Positions 25,183 to 33,535 of a stretch of DNA of 64,000 bases are shown here, in pieces. This DNA is from CAVQCT01 sp964520865. GTDB taxonomy: Bacteria; Zixibacteria; MSB-5A5; GN15; FEB-12. The first letter of the stretch is position 1. Each line of letters begins with the position of its first letter. The notes under the pieces are model-generated. The model saw only the letters and a program-made list of their open reading frames with translations. It did no database searches and was not told the origin of the DNA. The translations under genes were made by a program, and so were the position numbers. The DNA is taken from the NCBI GenBank assembly GCA_964520865.1, contig CAZFOY010000004.1, forward strand, positions 1 through 64,000, given 5' to 3'.

Positions 25183-28017
25183 TTACTTCTGATACGGATC
25201 GTCGAAGCGGCTGCCCATCCCCGGACCATAGAAAATCGCGTTCAGCAATAGCTGCCGAGGTCCATAGAAATAGGCGCGCATATTGGGATTCCCGCTGAAG
25301 AGAATCACTTGCCCGCTGCCGTTTTGCTCGTGGGTTGCGTATGCCGTTCCGGCCCATCGTTCTCTCGCTTCCGGCCAGAGCAGCCCGGAAAGGCGCAGTT
25401 TGTCCGGATTTATGGAGAACCGGGCAGTGGTGCTCACTGACGAATTCGCCATAAAGGCGTTATCGGTATAGACCATTGTCGGAATCGAGCTGTCCACGCC
25501 GAAGGCCATCCAGTCCTCCGAGTCCAGATCTGCTCTCATAATCACACCACGCGGAAAGAATCTCCGAAGCCATTCGTCCTGCTTCTCGAGTTCCTCTTTG
25601 TTCGCAGGAGGTTTGGATTCCGTTTTTCCCGCCGACGCCGTCACTTTGTCAGGATGCCAGATCGCCATTGTGTCGACCACCGGCGACTCTGCTTTCACCT
25701 GCCGATCCAGATCGGTCTGATAATCCTGCAATTGACCGAGAACATCCCGTCTAAGACGCACCTGACTTAGACCGGTGGCAGAATCAGCCGCCCATGCCGC
25801 AGAACTCCCGATACAGATCAGCGTACCACCGTCGGCCACCCACTTCTTCAGACGCTCAGTTCCGCCTTTGCCGATTACTCGTCCAATGGCACCTCCCCAC
25901 GCGTCAGGCATTATGATCACATTGTACTCCGACAAGCGAACATACGGCAGGGAGCTTGCGTTAATCAGCGATTGAGGCATTTCCAATTGCCGGTCAATGG
26001 CAAACCAGATTGATCCGAAATCGGTATAGTCGACAGGATTTCCGGCGAGGATTCCTACCGAAGGACGCTCCAACAAATGGAAGGTAGGTGCGCCAAAGTA
26101 GGATCCCTCAGTTGGCATGCCGGTGTCGGTTCCGTAAATACTGATGCCGACTTCGTCCGCAAGGTCGGAGAGAATAGCCGCAAGGTTGTCCGGATTCCCG
26201 CGCTTGCGAAGAACGAGCGAGCCGGCGTTGTAACTTCGATTGTCCAGTGTGAACGGCTTTTCCGAGGCATAAATGATGAGCCTCTTCTCGAACAGCTTGT
26301 TCAGGAGCTTGTAGGTAGCTTCGCCCTCCATGTTGACGACAAATCCGTACTGGGCGTCCGGAGAAACAAGACTTCCCGCGACCTCCGGTACCGACGAGAT
26401 AGCTTCAGTCGTCACCGTTATCGGCGACGTTGTCTGGTAGGCGTCGACATCGTACCCCATCAACACCGACCAGGCCGACACCTCGTACATCTTGGTGTCG
26501 CCGTATTTCTCGAGTTCCTTGCGCTCGTCTTCGAGAAAATCAGGCTTAAGGTGAGCATCGAACTCAAGCGCTGCTTTCGCCAAAGCTCCCTGCTCTTGTG
26601 ATGTTCTGACGATGTAAGAGCCGCTCGGGCAACTGACTGATTTGACCTGTTCGTGCAGGATGTTCATGGCTGACGCCACAGTAAACGTCTTGGTCGCCTG
26701 CTCCACTTGAATCCCCTGCTGCAAGAGGCCGTTGAGACAACGATTTAACTTGATCTGATCTTCCCCCGGCACGATTACGAACGAAAGACCGCTCTTTTTT
26801 CCTTTACTGACGATATCCTGCCGAGCTTTCGCATAGTCGTACATGATTTCGGCGCGATTGTCGGCCAGGGTATGAAGGTTCGAGAGAGCCGATGTAAAGT
26901 GATGATTGATTGCCTCATGATATGACAGAACATAATCGTCTCGCTGCCGGACCATGCTGCCGTCTACTCCCGCCTGTTCGTAAAGGATGCCGACCGCTCC
27001 GAAGAACGACGGCCAGGCGGAAGTGTATCCGGGGAACCACTGGTCGTTCCACTCACCGGTATAATACGGCCAGCCATGACTATCGAGCGCCTGGCCCTGC
27101 TGCTGCGCGAAGCGCGGCCACCATTTCAGCACGTTCGAGGGTGTGTTATAGTTGATCGGTTCTCTCGGCGGCGAGAAGAGAAACGTCCCCGAGGCTTCCA
27201 TCTCATGAGCGTCGACCACGAGTTGCGGGTGCCACTTGAGAATGGTCGCGAGTTTTCCGTCGGTCTCCGGCTGCGTGACCACGATCAGGTCGCGGTTCAG
27301 GTCAAACAGGTAGTGGTTTCCTCTTCCCCAGGGCCAGACGCCCTGATGCTGCAGAGAGAATCGATCGTAATTCGGGACATGACCTCGATACGTCTGCAGC
27401 ATGGAAAGATATCTCTCGCGACCATCGGGATTCTCCGTCGGATCTATGATAATGACGACTTTATTCAGCAGATTCATAATAGCCGAATCGGTCCCGGCCG
27501 CCAGCTGGTAGATCAGCTGGGTGGCGGCGTCGGTACCGGAGATTTCATCGCCGTGGATACTGAAACCGAGCCAGGCGACCGCCGGAAGATCCTTAATCGC
27601 TGCATCGAGCTCAGCATCGGTTTTGAAACTCCCGGCCGAAGCTACCTTGTTCATCTGCGAACGAATACTCTCGAGATTCTTGATATTCTCCGGCGAGCTG
27701 ATAAACACGTTGAACAGATCCCTGTCCTCGAATGTGCGCCCGCATGTCTCCAGATGCACCCGATCCGATGCCTTGGCGACCGCATGAACAAAAGCGGACA
27801 GCTCGGTATAGCGGATCGGCCATTGACCGATCGGTGAGTCAGTAAAATCGTTTGGTTTCGGGACGGACGGATCGTAGGTGCCGCCCGGATAAAAGGGCAT
27901 TGTGTCGAGTTTGGCATCCGGAGAGTAGATCGGACTTGCTCCGCCGACCGCTGCCGATGCCGCCGCGGCTATGGCCAGCAGCGCGAATAAAGTGATGACT
28001 CCAGCTTTAACTTTCAT
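25183..28017 (-). CDS. Exported M14-family zinc carboxypeptidase
   Basis: 944 residues. Signal peptide to about residue 23 (LFALLAIAAAASA). M14 domain about 50-400, with zinc ligands His155 and Glu158 in SIHGDEISGT and His271 in VVDAHEMEASG; a Glu in LYEQAGVDGS is a plausible catalytic base. The second half (about 400-944) is a large beta-rich/GATase-like extension (VGILAGNPVDYTDFGSIWFA, YNVIIMPDAWGGAIG) typical of long M14 proteins in this lineage. Start 28017 is chosen because CAGGAG lies 8 bp upstream and the signal peptide begins there; codons to 28032 have no RBS. It starts 45 bp after the AI-2E-type permease stop, so the two are probably one operon. Cleaves C-terminal residues from peptides or peptidoglycan. 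Confidence 0.88.
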   Translation of the reverse strand: MKVKAGVITLFALLAIAAAASAAVGGASPIYSPDAKLDTMPFYPGGTYDPSVPKPNDFTDSPIGQWPIRYTELSAFVHAVAKASDRVHLETCGRTFEDRDLFNVFISSPENIKNLESIRSQMNKVASAGSFKTDAELDAAIKDLPAVAWLGFSIHGDEISGTDAATQLIYQLAAGTDSAIMNLLNKVVIIIDPTENPDGRERYLSMLQTYRGHVPNYDRFSLQHQGVWPWGRGNHYLFDLNRDLIVVTQPETDGKLATILKWHPQLVVDAHEMEASGTFLFSPPREPINYNTPSNVLKWWPRFAQQQGQALDSHGWPYYTGEWNDQWFPGYTSAWPSFFGAVGILYEQAGVDGSMVRQRDDYVLSYHEAINHHFTSALSNLHTLADNRAEIMYDYAKARQDIVSKGKKSGLSFVIVPGEDQIKLNRCLNGLLQQGIQVEQATKTFTVASAMNILHEQVKSVSCPSGSYIVRTSQEQGALAKAALEFDAHLKPDFLEDERKELEKYGDTKMYEVSAWSVLMGYDVDAYQTTSPITVTTEAISSVPEVAGSLVSPDAQYGFVVNMEGEATYKLLNKLFEKRLIIYASEKPFTLDNRSYNAGSLVLRKRGNPDNLAAILSDLADEVGISIYGTDTGMPTEGSYFGAPTFHLLERPSVGILAGNPVDYTDFGSIWFAIDRQLEMPQSLINASSLPYVRLSEYNVIIMPDAWGGAIGRVIGKGGTERLKKWVADGGTLICIGSSAAWAADSATGLSQVRLRRDVLGQLQDYQTDLDRQVKAESPVVDTMAIWHPDKVTASAGKTESKPPANKEELEKQDEWLRRFFPRGVIMRADLDSEDWMAFGVDSSIPTMVYTDNAFMANSSVSTTARFSINPDKLRLSGLLWPEARERWAGTAYATHEQNGSGQVILFSGNPNMRAYFYGPRQLLLNAIFYGPGMGSRFDDPYQK

Positions 28018-28061
28018 ACTAAACTCCTGCAATGGATAGAATTTCGAGATTGGACGGACAA

Positions 28062-29150
28062 TTACTCGGACCCGGCATCGGCAACGAAATCGGGCTCCGT
28101 TTCCGGGTGCAGCTTCAGTTCAAAAATCTTTATCAAGGTGATGAATACAGCCGCTATCAGCGGGCCGACCACGACGCCGAGCAGCCCCAACAAGTAGACG
28201 CCCCCGAGAATCGTGAAGAAGAGCATCAAGGGATGCATCGAAGTTCGTCCCGAAATCAGATACGGGCGAATCAAATTGTCGAGTTGACTGATGATCAAGG
28301 TTCCCACGGCGAGGACGATTAAGCCTTTGACGTAAGACCCGCCGATCAACAGGATTATGCCGGCCGGGATATAAACCAAAAAGGCACCCAGGATCGGGAT
28401 TATGGAAAGAAACGCCATGATCGCTCCCCAGAAGACAGCCGACGGAATTCCTACCAGAGCAAACAGGATTCCGCCTACCAGTCCCTGGATCAGGGCGACG
28501 ATCACACCGCCGTACATGGTTGCCTGAATTACGTCGTGGAGATGCTTGAAGGTCGTATCGACCTGGGCCGGCGTGAGCGGCATCAGACGCTTCGCTTTTT
28601 CGATGACGTAGTGTCCTTCCTTGAAGAAGTAGTACAACGTAAAGATCATCAGTACGAACGAAAATATGAGGCGGGTGATGTTGGTGATTAACCAACTCGT
28701 CTGGTTGAGAATGACGCCGCTGATCCCTTCGACCGCCTGTTTGACCATCTGATCGATGTTTATTTTCGAGATATCGTAATAGGCCGAAAGCTTGTGGGTA
28801 AGCGTCTGCATCCAGGGGAGATTGAACGAGAGCACTTTCTCGATCTCGCCGCTTTTGATCATCTCGTTCACTTTGGTCACCGCTCCGGCAGCTTCGCCCA
28901 CCAGCGCCACGAACAGGTAACTGATAGGTCCTATGATTATGATAATGATAATCAGGCAGACGATGAGCGACGAAACGCCTTTCGATTTCACTTTTGTGAG
29001 GATCTTCTCGTAGAGCGGGAAGAACAGGATCGCAAACACCGCCGCCCATGCGATCGGCGCGACGAACGGAATGATGAGTCGATAGAACAGGTAGAAGACG
29101 ATTGCCGTGATGAGAAAGAATAGAGATACCAGAATATATTCGCGCTTCAT
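28062..29150 (-). CDS. AI-2E family transporter-like permease
   Basis: 362-residue polytopic inner-membrane protein of the AI-2E (TqsA/PerM/YdiK) family, roughly eight spans. Typical parts are the N-terminal FYLFYRLIIPFVAPIAWAAVFAILFFPLYEKI block (spans 1-2, split here by residue about 30), the middle GGVIVALIQGLVGGILFALVG, and the C-terminal LDNLIRPYLISGRTSMHPLMLF with the family's HP.. pair. Members move autoinducer-2, Na+ or other ions; the substrate here is unknown. The ATG at 29150 has CGGGAG 4 bp upstream; a longer frame to 29207 has no RBS. First gene of a likely operon with the M14 peptidase. Confidence 0.87.
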   Translation of the reverse strand: MKREYILVSLFFLITAIVFYLFYRLIIPFVAPIAWAAVFAILFFPLYEKILTKVKSKGVSSLIVCLIIIIIIIGPISYLFVALVGEAAGAVTKVNEMIKSGEIEKVLSFNLPWMQTLTHKLSAYYDISKINIDQMVKQAVEGISGVILNQTSWLITNITRLIFSFVLMIFTLYYFFKEGHYVIEKAKRLMPLTPAQVDTTFKHLHDVIQATMYGGVIVALIQGLVGGILFALVGIPSAVFWGAIMAFLSIIPILGAFLVYIPAGIILLIGGSYVKGLIVLAVGTLIISQLDNLIRPYLISGRTSMHPLMLFFTILGGVYLLGLLGVVVGPLIAAVFITLIKIFELKLHPETEPDFVADAGSE

Positions 29151-29613
29151 AATACTCCCGTGCGTCCGTGCAGAGACCAATCTAATTAAATCGCACGAGC
29201 GAGGCAACTCTTAAGCAACCGTCGGATCACGATGTGACGTCCATCGTGAGCCGAAATCCGACCTCGGCTTGAGCAAAAAATGACCATCGCGGCAAAAAAA
29301 AATCGAGCGCGATCGGCCGGTCACTTCGGGGAAATACTCTCGCAAAATGCGAAACGGGGCCGAAGCTTTCCGGCTGATGAGCGCCTGCCCCCCGGCCGAA
29401 GAGGTCCCGGACAGGGTCGTAGCGGGACAGTCTAAGATGCTGCTATAGAAGATGTTACGTGACACAAGCGGCCGGCCATGTCGGAAGTTGGTCTACGTTT
29501 GCGCTGTTTACCGATGGTCTCTTGACCATACTTTTGCCATGTCGGAGGGGGACTTAGCGGGGTCATTTGAGCCGGGCCGAAGACCGCCCGAAGGCGTTCA
29601 TCCGGCAAAAATC

Positions 29614-29642
29614 TTAACCGCTTGGAGTAAAGTATTTTATAC
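29614..29642 (+). promoter_or_regulatory. Promoter candidate for the basic DNA-binding protein gene
   Basis: TTAACC (29614-29619), 17-nt spacer, TTATAC (29637-29642), about 95 bp before the ATG at 29738. The 29151-29737 interval, about 590 bp between divergent genes, otherwise shows no gene that I can support. Confidence 0.4.
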
Positions 29643-29737
29643 GGGAGTCGATGATAAAGCTATGAAAATGAATGGCGGCACGGACTCAAGCCATGTCTGT
29701 GATCGCATACGTTAACTTGTTAAACAAGGAGAGTAGT

Positions 29738-30148
29738 ATGGCTACCCGTAGAACCAAAACCAGACGCAGCGCGCGCGTTCACAGACACACCAGCCGCACC
29801 AAGGCTAATCGTCAGTGGTCGAGAGAAGAAATCGCGTTCATGCGCAAGTACTATCGCGGCTACGAGACAGCCTGGGTTGCTCGTCAGCTTGGTCGTACGG
29901 TTTACTCCATCCGCTACAAAGCGGTTGACCTGAACCTGAAGAAGTCCAACCCGTCCGTGTGGAAAGGCCGCAAAGGCGCTGCCAACGCGTTCAAGCCGGG
30001 TAAGAGCTATGGTCATCACAGCAGACCGACCAGCCGCAAAGCGACTTCGAGACGTCGCAGCACCCACCAGCGTTCGTGGAAGGCTCAGTCTACCCGCAAG
30101 CACGCCCGCAAGGCTCGCTCGCGTCGTAGCACCCGTCGTACCCGCTAG
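29738..30148 (+). CDS. Very basic Myb/SANT-like DNA-binding protein, candidate nucleoid protein
   Basis: 136 residues, about a third Arg or Lys. An N-terminal basic tail (1-28) leads to a Myb/SANT-like three-helix region at about 29-70: WSREEIAFMRKYYRGYETAW, then VARQLGRTVYSIRYKAVDL. A C-terminal His/Ser/Arg/Lys-rich tail of about 60 residues, with RKATSRRRSTHQRSW and RKARSRRSTRRTR stretches, resembles histone H1 and bacterial H1-like tails. AAGGAGAG precedes the ATG at 29738. Two terminators follow back to back, which suits a strongly expressed gene. I infer DNA compaction or chromatin-like binding; a ribosomal or RNA-binding role is a possible alternative. Confidence 0.75.
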   Translation: MATRRTKTRRSARVHRHTSRTKANRQWSREEIAFMRKYYRGYETAWVARQLGRTVYSIRYKAVDLNLKKSNPSVWKGRKGAANAFKPGKSYGHHSRPTSRKATSRRRSTHQRSWKAQSTRKHARKARSRRSTRRTR

Positions 30149-30155
30149 CACATTC

Positions 30156-30190
30156 AATCGTCAGACTTCGTTTGACGATTTTTCATTTTT
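30156..30190 (+). terminator. First intrinsic terminator after the basic protein gene
   Basis: AATCGTCA (30156-30163), 9-nt loop, TGACGATT (30173-30180), then TTTCATTTTT. Confidence 0.85.
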
Positions 30191-30227
30191 GACCCGTTTC
30201 GGATTTCTCCTGACGGGTCTTTTTTTG
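30191..30227 (+). terminator. Second, tandem intrinsic terminator
   Basis: GACCCGT (30191-30197) pairs with ACGGGTC (30213-30219) and is followed by eight T (30220-30227). It starts directly after the first terminator. Confidence 0.85.
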
Positions 30228-30254
30228 GCTTCGATTCCCCTCCGTGCGTATATT
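30225..30254 (+). promoter_or_regulatory. Promoter candidate for the 30279 cupin
   Basis: TTGGCT (30225-30230), 18-nt spacer, TATATT (30249-30254), 24 bp before the ATG. The -35 box again overlaps a terminator T-tract. It leaves a leader just long enough for the RBS. Confidence 0.5.
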
Positions 30255-30278
30255 AGATAGAAATCCGAAGGAGGAGTT

Positions 30279-30626
30279 ATGCCGGTCATACCGTACGACA
30301 AGATGAATATGAAAGAGATCGATTTCAAAGAGGCGGAGAAGGTGTCCAAGGCGGTGGTAATAGGGGCCAAAGAAGGCTGGTCCGATCACACTCTCCGCGT
30401 ATTTCGTCTCGCCCCGGGCGGATTCACGCCGCGTCACAGCCACGATTGGGAGCACGTCAATTACATTATCAAAGGAACGGGAGAACTTCGCCTCGGCGAC
30501 GAGGTCCGGCCGGTCAAAGAACACGACTTTGCTTTCGTCCCTCCCAACACCGAGCACCAGTTCCGCAATGCCGGCGACGAGGAGTTCGAGTTTATCTGTA
30601 TTGTTCCGAACCGCGGCGAGTACTAA
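30279..30626 (+). CDS. Small cupin-domain protein
   Basis: 115 residues, one cupin barrel. Motif 1 is PRHSHDWEHVNYIIKGTGEL (metal ligands His, His, Glu-like positions) and motif 2 is VKEHDFAFVPPNTEHQFRN. Cytoplasmic by sequence. A perfect AAGGAGGAG RBS precedes the ATG. Such stand-alone cupins include small dioxygenases and isomerases as well as sensors; I cannot choose. It is monocistronic: its own promoter is upstream and a terminator hairpin follows. Confidence 0.88.
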   Translation: MPVIPYDKMNMKEIDFKEAEKVSKAVVIGAKEGWSDHTLRVFRLAPGGFTPRHSHDWEHVNYIIKGTGELRLGDEVRPVKEHDFAFVPPNTEHQFRNAGDEEFEFICIVPNRGEY

Positions 30627-30634
30627 GTTGCGAA

Positions 30635-30669
30635 CAAAAAAAACCGCTCCGTGTGAGGGAAGCGGTTTT
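30635..30669 (-). terminator. Terminator hairpin shared by cupin and superoxide dismutase genes
   Basis: AAAACCGCT (30640-30648) pairs with AGCGGTTTT (30661-30669). On the minus strand it is followed by a run of eight T, so it is strong for the superoxide dismutase gene; on the plus strand only four T follow. Confidence 0.8.
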
Positions 30670-30697
30670 GAACATGAATAAGTAGAGTGAGGCGGAA

Positions 30698-31303
30698 TTA
30701 TTTTTTCGCCGCGAGATACAATTCGTTTACTTTCGTCCAGTTGATCACGTTGAAGAAGGCTTCGACGTATTCCGGGCGGCGATTCTGATATTTCAGATAA
30801 TACGCGTGCTCCCAGACATCGATACCCACGATCGGCGTCTTGCCGGCCGATACCGGTGAATCCTGGTTCGGCGTGGACATTACTTCGAGCTTTCCCTGAT
30901 TCACGACCAGCCAGGCCCAGCCGCTGCCGAACTGCCCGCCGGCGGCTGCCGCGAATTTCGCTTTGAACTGATCGAAACCGCCGAATTCGCCGTTGATTGC
31001 CTCGGCAACCTCCCCTTCGAATTTCACGTCTTTCTTGAGGATGGGCCAGAAGAACGAATGATTGATATGCCCGCCGCCGTGATTACGGACCGCCGTCCGG
31101 ATAGCTTCCGGCACGCTGTTGAGTCCGGCCATCAATTCGTTCAGTGATTTCTTTTCGAGATCGGCATGTCCCTTCAAGGCGTCGTTGAGCTTGTTTACGT
31201 AAGCCTGGTGGTGCTTGTCGTGATGAATCTGCATCGTCTGTTTGTCGATGTAGGGTTCGAGGGCATCGTATCCATAAGGAAGATCCGGTACTGTATGGGC
31301 CAT
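30698..31303 (-). CDS. Iron/manganese superoxide dismutase
   Basis: Converts superoxide to O2 and H2O2 in the cytoplasm (no signal peptide). 201 residues, normal size. Metal ligands are visible: His27-type in MQIHHDKHHQAYVNKLN, His in NHSFFWPIL, and Asp/His in GIDVWEHAYYLKYQNRRPEY. GSGWAWLVV is also diagnostic. The text GGQFGSGW and INWTKVNELY fit either Fe or Mn, so I give no sodA/sodB symbol. GGAAGGAGAG precedes the ATG at 31303. It sits with a redoxin-type gene cluster (bacilliredoxin downstream on the other strand), consistent with oxidative-stress defence in an aerobe. Confidence 0.95.
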   Translation of the reverse strand: MAHTVPDLPYGYDALEPYIDKQTMQIHHDKHHQAYVNKLNDALKGHADLEKKSLNELMAGLNSVPEAIRTAVRNHGGGHINHSFFWPILKKDVKFEGEVAEAINGEFGGFDQFKAKFAAAAGGQFGSGWAWLVVNQGKLEVMSTPNQDSPVSAGKTPIVGIDVWEHAYYLKYQNRRPEYVEAFFNVINWTKVNELYLAAKK

Positions 31304-31387
31304 TGTGTCTCTCCTTCCGGCGTTGTGTTGTCACTTTTGGCGATTTGTTCATTTCTGAACACGGGTCACGGCGGCAGGTTCCCGGTA

Positions 31388-31410
31388 ATCGACCCGGAAG
31401 GTCGATTTTT
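31388..31410 (+). terminator. Orphan plus-strand terminator upstream of superoxide dismutase
   Basis: ATCGACC (31388-31394), 5-nt loop, GGTCGAT (31400-31406), TTTT. No plus-strand gene ends before it; the nearest plus-strand stop is 760 bp away at 30626, beyond another terminator. Confidence 0.5.
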
Positions 31411-31584
31411 GTGTTAAAGCGGACACATTACACCCACATTACCCACGATCCCTGCTGCCGGCCGAAAATCCGCGCCCGGACTTGTTTTTTCGACTTATTC
31501 TCAGATTTCTTTGCGCCTCCGGCCGATCGGGTCGTATGTACCGAGTAACTGCTAATTCGAAAATTGACTCATGGAGACGCTTTA

Positions 31585-32073
31585 ATGCAGTCGATGTACG
31601 ATAGAAAGCAGGTCGAACCGATGTGGCGTGAGCTCGACGGTATCGGCGTGCAGCCCCTCACGAGTAGTGAACAAGTCGATCGGTTCCTTTCCGAAAAGGA
31701 AGGAACATCATTAATAGTAGTCAACTCCGTCTGCGGCTGTGCCGCCGGAACGGCCCGTCCCGGTGTGGCTATTGCCCTTCAGAATAAAGTCATTCCCGAT
31801 CGCATGGGAACGGTTTTCGCCGGAGTCGATATCGAGGCGACCGCCCGGGCCAGAGAACATCTGGTCGGTGTGCCGCCGTCATCGCCGTCGGTCGGCCTGT
31901 TCAAAGACGGCAAGCTCGTCTTTTTCCTGCCGAGGCAGGAGATCGAAGGGAAGTCCGAAGAACAGGTTGCCGCCCGGCTGATTACGGCGTTCAACCAGTT
32001 CTGCGCGGCCGAGGGACCCTCGGTAACGGTCGAGCAGATGAAGCGGGCTTTCGGCGTCGGAGGTCCCAACTAA
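31585..32073 (+). CDS. BrxA/BrxB-family bacilliredoxin
   Basis: 162 residues, UPF0403 type. These proteins remove bacillithiol (or a similar small thiol) from oxidised proteins through a CGC motif, here VVNSVCGCAAG. Other family stretches are present: PVMWRELDG-like (EPMWRELDGIGVQPL), ARPGVAIAL and PPSSPSVGLFKDGKLVFFLPR. Start 31585 (MQSMYDRKQ) is chosen because GGAG lies 8 bp before it; a frame opening 21 bp earlier has no RBS. Slightly longer than the Bacillus proteins (about 144). It implies that this organism makes bacillithiol or uses the fold with another thiol. Terminator follows. Confidence 0.9.
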   Translation: MQSMYDRKQVEPMWRELDGIGVQPLTSSEQVDRFLSEKEGTSLIVVNSVCGCAAGTARPGVAIALQNKVIPDRMGTVFAGVDIEATARAREHLVGVPPSSPSVGLFKDGKLVFFLPRQEIEGKSEEQVAARLITAFNQFCAAEGPSVTVEQMKRAFGVGGPN

Positions 32074-32107
32074 ATTTCTTGCGTTACCTCTCTCTGTCTA
32101 ATACCCT

Positions 32108-32140
32108 GAAATCGCCCCGCTTCCCCGGCGGGGCGATTTC
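32108..32140 (+). terminator. Hairpin after bacilliredoxin gene
   Basis: GAAATCGCCCCGC (32108-32120) pairs with GCGGGGCGATTTC (32128-32140), a perfect 13-bp stem. Only TATT follows, so it may act as a terminator or as an mRNA-stabilising stem. Confidence 0.7.
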
Positions 32141-32230
32141 TATTGCGCCGCCGGCCTGAGGAACCGCCGCGCCGGGGTGCGGTTGTAGAGACAAAGAGAG
32201 ACAGGTTCCTCACACTCCCTGGAAGGTTAC

Positions 32231-33289
32231 ATGCCCAAGATTTGCGCCGCCGTATCCGCGGTCCCGCCCCACCGCGTCTCACAGTCCGGGGCAAAAGATT
32301 TCGCCCAAACGATTTTCGGTGAGAGCCGCCTCGATATCGGCCGACTGCTGAGCGTTTTCGACAACGCCGGGATCGACTCGCGCTACTTTTCCTGCCCGCT
32401 CGATTGGTTTGCCGAAGATCACACGCTCGATGAGAAGAATCGGATCTATATCGAGAGCGCGACGGATCTCACCGAGTTGGCCTCGCGCAAGCTGTTCGAG
32501 AAGACCGGGACCTCACCCGAACAAATCGACTACATCATGTACGTCAATACCACCGGACTGGCGACACCATCGATCGACGCCCGTCTTATCAACAAGCTTG
32601 GCCTTCGCCGCGATATTCGCCGTACTCCCGTCTGGGGGCTCGGATGCGCCGGCGGAGCGGCCGGGATCTCGCACGCTTATCATTATCTGCTCGGCCATCC
32701 GAAAGATCGGGTCTTGCTTACGTCGGCGGAGATGTGCGGGCTGACGTTCATTCCGAACGACCTGTCCAAAAGCAATCTTGTAGCGTCGGCGCTGTTCGGC
32801 GAAGGAGCGGCGGCGGTGCTTCTGGCGGGAGACGATGTGGAAGCTGAAGGCGCCGAGATTCTCGATACGGCCAGCCGGTTCTATCCGGACTCGCTCGATG
32901 TCATGGGGTGGAATGTGGTCAGTCACGGGCTCCAGGTCGTTTTCGCGCAACGTATCCCGGACATTGTCGAAGCGAACAGCCGGACCGATCTGGAAGAGTT
33001 CCTCGGCAGGCACCGGATGACGCTTACAGATATTGACCGGTTCATCTTTCATCCGGGCGGGATCAAAGTAGTCGAAGCGTACGAAAAAGCGCTCGGTTTG
33101 AACGACGGCCAGTTGCGGCAGAGCCGGGAGATCCTGCGGGAGTACGGGAATATGTCTTCGGTGACCGTCCTGTTCGTGCTGGAGCGATGTCTTGCCGAGG
33201 CCGAGAGGGGGAATCTCACCGGGAAATTCGGCTTGATTTCGGCGCTGGGGCCGGGGTTCTGCTCCGAATCGGCGCTGGTACGGTTCTGA
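32231..33289 (+). CDS. Type III polyketide synthase (chalcone synthase-like)
   Basis: 352 residues. Condenses malonyl-CoA units onto an acyl-CoA starter to make pyrones or (alkyl)resorcinol-type products. The catalytic triad is complete: Cys139 in WGLGCAGGAAG, His274 in FIFHPGGIKV, Asn307 in EYGNMSSVTV. The C-terminal GPGFCSESALV matches the family GFGPG region. GGAAGG precedes the ATG. It lies alone: no methyltransferase, cytochrome P450 or other tailoring gene is next to it; tRNA-Lys follows. The product is unknown; long-chain starters are common in bacterial members. Confidence 0.92.
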   Translation: MPKICAAVSAVPPHRVSQSGAKDFAQTIFGESRLDIGRLLSVFDNAGIDSRYFSCPLDWFAEDHTLDEKNRIYIESATDLTELASRKLFEKTGTSPEQIDYIMYVNTTGLATPSIDARLINKLGLRRDIRRTPVWGLGCAGGAAGISHAYHYLLGHPKDRVLLTSAEMCGLTFIPNDLSKSNLVASALFGEGAAAVLLAGDDVEAEGAEILDTASRFYPDSLDVMGWNVVSHGLQVVFAQRIPDIVEANSRTDLEEFLGRHRMTLTDIDRFIFHPGGIKVVEAYEKALGLNDGQLRQSREILREYGNMSSVTVLFVLERCLAEAERGNLTGKFGLISALGPGFCSESALVRF

Positions 33290-33344
33290 GAGTTCGTTGT
33301 CCCGCAAAGGCGTACGCACGGCGTCCGGCCGCGAGGAAAATCAC

Positions 33345-33373
33345 TTGCCATTTCCCGCGATCACTTATATAAT
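33345..33373 (+). promoter_or_regulatory. Promoter of the tRNA-Lys gene
   Basis: TTGCCA (33345-33350), 17-nt spacer, TATAAT (33368-33373), about 58 bp before the tRNA. Confidence 0.7.
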
Positions 33374-33430
33374 GTTACCCCGCCGAGTCGAATTTCGGCT
33401 CGGACGAGAGAGTACATTTTCGAACGCAAT

Positions 33431-33503
33431 GCGCCATTAGCTCAGCTGGTAGAGCAACTGACTCTTAATCAGTGGGTCCGGGGTTCGAATCCCTGATGGC
33501 GCA
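33431..33503 (+). tRNA. tRNA-Lys, anticodon CTT
   Basis: 73-nt cloverleaf. Acceptor GCGCCAT pairs with ATGGCGC; D arm GCTC/GAGC; anticodon stem ACTGA/TCAGT with loop CTCTTAA, anticodon CTT reading AAG; T loop TTCGAAT. Discriminator A; CCA is not encoded. A run of seven T follows at once and can end transcription. Confidence 0.97.
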
Positions 33504-33535
33504 TTTTTTTGTGGGATTTTTCAGGAGAAAAGAAG

